Part shown: one piece after another, positions 59,621 to 64,000 of the stretch | Layout: each line of letters begins with the position of its first letter | Numbering within the stretch: position 1 is the first letter of the stretch | Assembly: GCF_963929015.1 (NCBI RefSeq) | Contig: NZ_CAWVHE010000019.1 | Span: 36,530 to 100,529 of the forward strand | Reading direction: 5' to 3' | DNA: 64,000 nucleotides | From: Merdimonas sp963929015 | Lineage (GTDB): Bacteria > Bacillota > Clostridia > Lachnospirales > Lachnospiraceae | The notes under the pieces: generated by a model | Database searches by the model: none | What the model was told of the DNA's origin: nothing | What the model saw: only the letters and a program-made list of their open reading frames with translations | Position numbers and translations under genes: made by a program

Positions 59621-60037
59621 CTAGATATCCCCGTGCTTATTCCGGGATGCCTTAAGCCTTGCCATGGCTCTTGCCAGCGAAGCCTGGGACAGGTGATACT
59701 CCTGGATGCTCTGCTTCTGACGCAGCCGCTCCTCGGCCCGTTCCTTTGCTTCCTCAGCCCGCTTCACATCAATGTCCTCGGGGCGCTCTGCCGTATTGAC
59801 CAGCACAGACACCCGGTTGTTCATGATCTCTGCAAACCCCATGGACACCACGGCTTCCACCCATTCGCCGTCCGGCTTACGAAACTTAAGCTCCCCCGGA
59901 TCCACGGCGATCACCATATTTTCATGATGGGGCAAAACCCCCTTTTGCCCGTCAGGCGCAGGGATCGTCAGGTACTGGCAGGGGCCCTCGTAAAATATTT
60001 TATCGCTGGATATGATCTTTAACGAAAATGTTCCCAT
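59621..60037 (-). CDS. atpC: F-type ATP synthase epsilon subunit
   Basis: 138 residues, intact. Start TFSLKIISSDKIFYEGPCQY; beta-sandwich with PAPDGQKGVLPHHENMVIAV, then a two-helix C-terminal arm (EEAKERAEERLRQKQSIQEY). Rotor and regulatory subunit. AAGGAG precedes the ATG. The only complete F-ATPase gene in the window without a frameshift. Confidence 0.94.
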   Translation of the reverse strand: MGTFSLKIISSDKIFYEGPCQYLTIPAPDGQKGVLPHHENMVIAVDPGELKFRKPDGEWVEAVVSMGFAEIMNNRVSVLVNTAERPEDIDVKRAEEAKERAEERLRQKQSIQEYHLSQASLARAMARLKASRNKHGDI

Positions 60038-60052
60038 GCTTTTTTACACTCC

Positions 60053-61455
60053 TTATGCCTGCTGCATCTGAGCCTTTGCTTTTTCTTTTACGTCCTCGAT
60101 GGTTCCCACGTTAAAGAAGGCGCTTTCCGGATACTCATCCATCTCTCCGTCGATGATGGCCGCAAAGCCGCGGACTGTTTCCTCAAGCGGTACATATTTT
60201 CCCGGAGTGCCCGTAAATACTTCCGCCACAGAGAATGGCTGAGACAGGAATCTCTGTACCTTTCTTGCACGGTTTACTGTCATCTTATCTTCTTCTGACA
60301 GTTCTTCCATACCAAGGATCGCGATAATGTCCTGAAGTTCTTTGTATTTCTGCAGGATCTCCTGCACCTTTCTCGCCACCCGGTAATGCTCTTCTCCTAC
60401 CACGTCCGGCTCCAGGATCCGGGAGGTGGATTCCAGCGGATCTACCGCCGGATAGATTCCCTGCTCCACGATCTTTCTGGAAAGAACGGTGGTGGCATCC
60501 AGATGGGAAAATGTGGTTGCAGGCGCCGGGTCTGTCAGGTCGTCCGCAGGCACATAGACTGCCTGCACGGAAGTAACAGATCCCTTTCTTGTAGAAGCGA
60601 TCCGCTCCTGCAGAGCGCCCATTTCATTGGCCAGAGTCGGCTGATATCCGACTGCGGACGGCATACGTCCAAGCAGAGCGGACACCTCGGAACCCGCCTG
60701 CACAAATCGGAAAATATTGTCAATAAACAACAGCACGTTCTGATGCTCTTCATCACGGAAATATCCGCCATGGTAAGTCCCGTCTCCGCCACACGCATAC
60801 GGGCTCCCGGCGGCCTCGTTCATCTGTCCGAATACCAGAGCTGTTTTGTTGATAACCCGGACTCGCTCATCTCGGTCCAGAGGTCATTTCCTTCACGGGA
60901 TCTTTCTCCCACACCGGTAAAGATAGAATATCCTCCGTGCTCGGTGGCAATGTTGTGGATCAGCTCCTGGATCAGCACCGTCTTTCCTACTCCGGCGCCT
61001 CCAAAAAGACCGATCTTTCCGCCTTTGGCATACGGAGTCAGAAGATCAATGACCTTGATCCCGGTTTCCAGCACCTCCACAGCCGGGCTCTGCTCTTCAA
61101 AGCTTGGAGCCTTCCGGTGGATCACCCAGCGCTCGGCGTCTTCTGCGATCTCCTCTTTATCATCAATTGTTTCCCCCAGCACGTTAAAGAGACGTCCCAG
61201 GGTCTGTTCGCCTACCGGCACCTGGATCCCCGCGCCTGTGGCCGTAACTTCCATTCCTTTATAAAGTCCGTCGCTGGAAGCCAGCATGATACAGCGGGCC
61301 ACATTATTTCCCACATGCTGAGCCACTTCCATGACACAGCGTTTGCCGCCGTTCTCTACCTCCAACGCATCCTTGATGCGGGGGAGTTCTTTCTGGCTCT
61401 CAAATTCCACGTCTACAACAGGCCCCATGACCTGTATGATCTTACCCTTTGTCAT
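60053..61455 (-). pseudogene. atpD: F-type ATP synthase beta subunit, three frameshifts
   Basis: Catalytic subunit of F1. From the ATG at 61455 the frame is open through the P-loop GGAGVGKTVLIQEL and GERSREGNDLWTEMSESG. Then three indels follow within about 95 bases: a missing G at 60856-60858, an extra C at 60801-60803, and a missing base at about 60764. Correcting them reads SGVINKTALVFGQMNEAAGS, MRVAETGLTMA and YFRDEEHQN, giving 467 residues, the normal length. Everything downstream (LLFIDNIFRFVQAGSEVSAL to the end) is well conserved. Either recent decay or poor base calls. Confidence 0.88.
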
Positions 61456-61466
61456 AATGTTCCTGC

Positions 61467-62362
61467 TCACTTCCTTTTCTGTGCATTTGCCCCGCCGATG
61501 ACTTCCGTCAGTTCCTGAGTGATATCGGCCTGGCGCACACGGTTATATGTTATCCTAAGCTCATCCAGCATATCCGACGCACTGTCGGTCGCATTCTGCA
61601 TTGCCTGCATCCTGGCGTTGTGCTCGCTGCAGTAAGACTCTACGAGGCAGCCATAGATCAGTCCCACCACATAGTTTGGCACAATATTATCCATAACGCT
61701 GTGGGCCGACGGGTACAGGATCATACCTTCCTGATATACGCCCGCAATGGACGGCATGTTCTGGGGCGTGAAACTGACCCTGTGCAACGGCAGGATCTTG
61801 ATCTTCTCCGTCACTGCCTGCATCGCATTTTCCATCCGGGTGTAAATGATATAAATATCGTCCAGTTCCCCTTCTTCAAAAAGGGAAACCATCTCCTCCG
61901 CAATCACGCGGGCCCTGTACAGCGTCGGCTTCTGCACCGTATATCTGAATGAAGTATCCAGCAAAAGCCCCTGTTTTTTGGAAAAATACTGTCTGCCCAG
62001 CTCGCCAGCACATACATTTTATGGATTCCCGGCTCCGCCAGCACCTGCTCCGCCATCTTAATGACGTTATGATTGTACGCGCCGGCCAGCCCTTTATCCG
62101 CAGTGATCACGATACAGCCGATCTTGCGTTCTTCCGGCGGGATCTTCTCCCGGGTGTCGAAGAAATGGCTGTGCATATCCGGAACGTGCCGCAGGATTCT
62201 GGAAATTTCCGCCTGGATCCCAAAAAAGAAGGGTTCTGTATCCGCAAGCTTTTTTCTGGCCTGCTTCATTTTTGAAGAAGAGATCAGATACATGGCATTG
62301 GTAATCTTTCTCGTCTCCTGGATGCTGGCCATCCTTTCTTTCAGCTCTCTTGCATTTGCCAT
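61467..62362 (-). pseudogene. atpG: F-type ATP synthase gamma subunit, one frameshift
   Basis: Rotor shaft. The N-terminal part (MANARELKERMASIQETRKI, CIVITADKGLAGAYNHNVIK) and the C-terminal part (LDTSFRYTVQKPTLYRARVI to NRVRQADITQELTEVIGGAN) are in different frames. One G missing at 62005-62006 accounts for it; with it the join reads YVLGELGRQYFSKKQGLLLD and the protein is 298 residues. The long helices at both ends that form the coiled coil are preserved. Confidence 0.86.
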
Positions 62363-62374
62363 CGTTCCACCTGC

Positions 62375-63891
62375 TTATCTTGTTTCTTTAAACTGCTTTA
62401 CTGCCTCTATGATCTGTTCTTTCAACCCGTCGTCCAGCACTTTCTTCTCCTCCAGCGTCTGGCCGATCTGCGGGTGCTCCCGGTCAAAATACGCCAGCAT
62501 ATCCATCTGAAATTCTTTGACCTTTGCCGTTTCCACGTCCATCATCAGACGGTTTGTCGCCGCCACAAGGGTAATCACCTGTTCCTGCATGGACAGCGGC
62601 CTGCCAAGAGGCTGTTTTAAAAGTTCCGTCAGGACGGCGCCGTATTTCAGCTGTTCCCTGGTTGCTTCATCCAGATCCGAACTGAACTGGGTAAAGGATT
62701 CCATTTCCCTTGCCTGGGCAAGGTCGATACGGATGCTTCCGCTGGCCTTTTTCATCGCCTTGGTCTGGGCCGCGCCGCCCACACGGGATACGGAAAGCCC
62801 TACATTGACCGCCGGGCGCATGCCGGCGTTAAAAAGGCTGCTCTCCAGAAAGATCTGCCCGTCTGTAATGGAAATGACGTTGGTGGGAATGTACGCAGGA
62901 CACGTCTCCCGCCTGCGTCTCGATGATCGGCAGAGCCGTAATGGAACCGCCTCCCGCCTCTTCATTTAACCGGCTGCTTCGCTTCCAGCAATCTGGAATG
63001 CAGATAGAAGACATCTCCCGGATAGGCTTCACGTCCCGGAGACCGTCCCAGCAAAAGCGAAATGGCGCGGTAGGCCACCGCATGCTTGGACAGATCGTCA
63101 TAAATGATCAGCACATCTTTTCCCTGATACATAAAATATTCTGCAAGCGCAGTCGCAGAATAAGGCACGATATACTGCAGCGGCGCGCACTCGCTGGCCG
63201 TTGAGCAAAATACCGTGGTATACTCAAGCGCGCCATGTTTGCGAAGGGTATTTACCAGCTGCGCTACTGTGGACGCCTTCTGGCCGATCGCTACATAGAT
63301 GCAGATCACATCTTTCCCCTTCTGATTAAGGATGGTATCCATGGCGATCGATGTTTTTCCGGTCTGGCGGTCTCCAATGATCAGCTCACGCTGTCCCCGC
63401 CCGATCGGGAACATCGAATCAATGGACAAGATTCCTGTCTCCAGCGGCACGCTGACCGACTTACGTTCCACAATGCCGGGAGCCTCCTGCTCTACCGGCC
63501 GGTACTCGCTGGCCTCGATCCCGCCCCGCCCGTCGATGGGGGAGCCCAGAGCGTCCACGATCCTTCCGATGTAGGCCTCTCCTACCGGAATGCCGGCGCG
63601 TCTTTTTGTCCGGGCTGCTTTTGTTCCCTGTGTAACTTCGCTGTCATCTCCAAACAAGATGCAGCTGATCTCATTTTGTTTGATATCCTGAACCATGCCT
63701 TTCAGGCCGTTTTCCAGGGTAATGATCTCGCCATACATGGCATGGTCCAGACCATAGATCGTGGCGATCCCGTCTCCTACGGAAACCACCGTCCCTACTT
63801 CCTGGTTGCGGCTGATCTCGTCATAGTTGTTTATTTCTTCTTTTATGATAGAGATAATCTCATCTGAACTGATTGCGCGCAATCCATTCAC
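62375..63891 (-). pseudogene. atpA: F-type ATP synthase alpha subunit, two frameshifts
   Basis: Frame 1 runs through VGDGIATIYGLDHAMYGEII, the P-loop GDRQTGKTSIA and RSPGREAYPGDVFYLHSRLL. An extra base near 62982 shifts to RSSRLNEEAGGGSITALPII, and another near 62898 shifts to AYIPTNVISITDGQIFLESS and the normal end. Neither insertion is in a homopolymer. The corrected protein is about 501-504 residues. Start: GTG at 63891 overlaps the atpH stop; a TTG at 63882, eight bases after GGAGG, gives a more usual N-terminus (LRAISSDEIISIIKEEIN). Confidence 0.87.
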
Positions 63892-64000
63892 CTCCAGGTT
63901 AATTTTTGTTCCAGCCTGCTAAGCCTTCCTTCTACGCTGTAATCATACTCTTTGTCGCCGACAGACAGAATAAAGCCGCCAAGAAAACACGCGATCTAGT
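63888..64000 (-). CDS. atpH: F-type ATP synthase delta subunit, C-terminal end
   Basis: The last 37 codons before the right edge read CFLGGFILSVGDKEYDYSVE then GRLSRLEQKLTWR, matching the conserved C-terminus (LGG-x-x-x-x-VGD, then a G-x-L-x-x-L helix) of the stator delta subunit. Its stop overlaps the atpA start region. The gene continues outside the window; the F0 genes must lie there too if present. Confidence 0.8.

Overview
The window looks like chromosome from an endospore-forming Lachnospiraceae bacterium (Clostridium cluster XIVa type). Grounds: a SipL-type spore coat protein with SPOCS domains and a LysM, a large Gram-positive SRP RNA, an S-box in front of metK, a complete V-type ATPase operon in Enterococcus/clostridial order, and several small families typical of this group (PD-(D/E)XK transposase-like nuclease, YesL, GldG/DUF4340, GNAT-like acyltransferase). 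The taxon is inferred from gene content, not from a marker search.

Layout. 0-7.4 kb: end of ispE, sipL and a PrcB-like lipoprotein on the minus strand, then plsC, pncB, ddl and murF on the plus strand. 7.4-11.2 kb: a minus-strand xylitol/xylulose operon (GntR/AraR-type regulator, xylulokinase, zinc polyol dehydrogenase) with a clear operator over its promoter. 11.2-20 kb: a two-component system, metK behind a SAM-I riboswitch and terminator, an OFA-type MFS carrier, murA, a shikimate kinase, an unknown small protein and a PD-(D/E)XK nuclease. 20.2-29 kb: nine-gene V-ATPase operon (order G/H-I-K-E-C-F-A-B-D); the c-ring subunit carries residues that bind Na+ in Enterococcus hirae NtpK. 29-39 kb: trmL, an AIR-synthase-like half protein, a VanW protein, a 34-residue membrane peptide, a B12-radical SAM protein, the SRP RNA (its 3' end antisense to tadA), two proteins with acidic tandem repeats, dgt and a phosphopantetheinyl transferase. 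39-42 kb: aroF-aroB-SDR. 42-55 kb: carbohydrate region with a GH127 enzyme, YesL, a GldG-like ABC export system, and an operon of GH31 glycosidase plus sugar ABC importer. 55-57 kb: a broken tyrosine recombinase and a GNAT-like acyltransferase. 57-59 kb: divergent YeiH transporter and LysR regulator. 59.6-64 kb: F-type ATPase genes atpC, atpD, atpG, atpA and the end of atpH.

The most unusual signals are three. First, two perfect 25-bp sequences in inverted orientation enclose the GH31 promoter and the recombinase remnant, which is the layout of an invertible promoter (inverton) that may now be locked. Second, three copies of a palindrome share a GGGGACGGGGGATT core, but their outer arms differ from copy to copy while remaining fully self-complementary. 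Third, single-base indels are concentrated in the F-ATPase genes (six in about 2.2 kb between the first and last), with two more single indels in the V-ATPase subunit I gene and the vanW-like gene. Either the read quality is poor there or the F-ATPase is decaying beside an almost intact V-ATPase.
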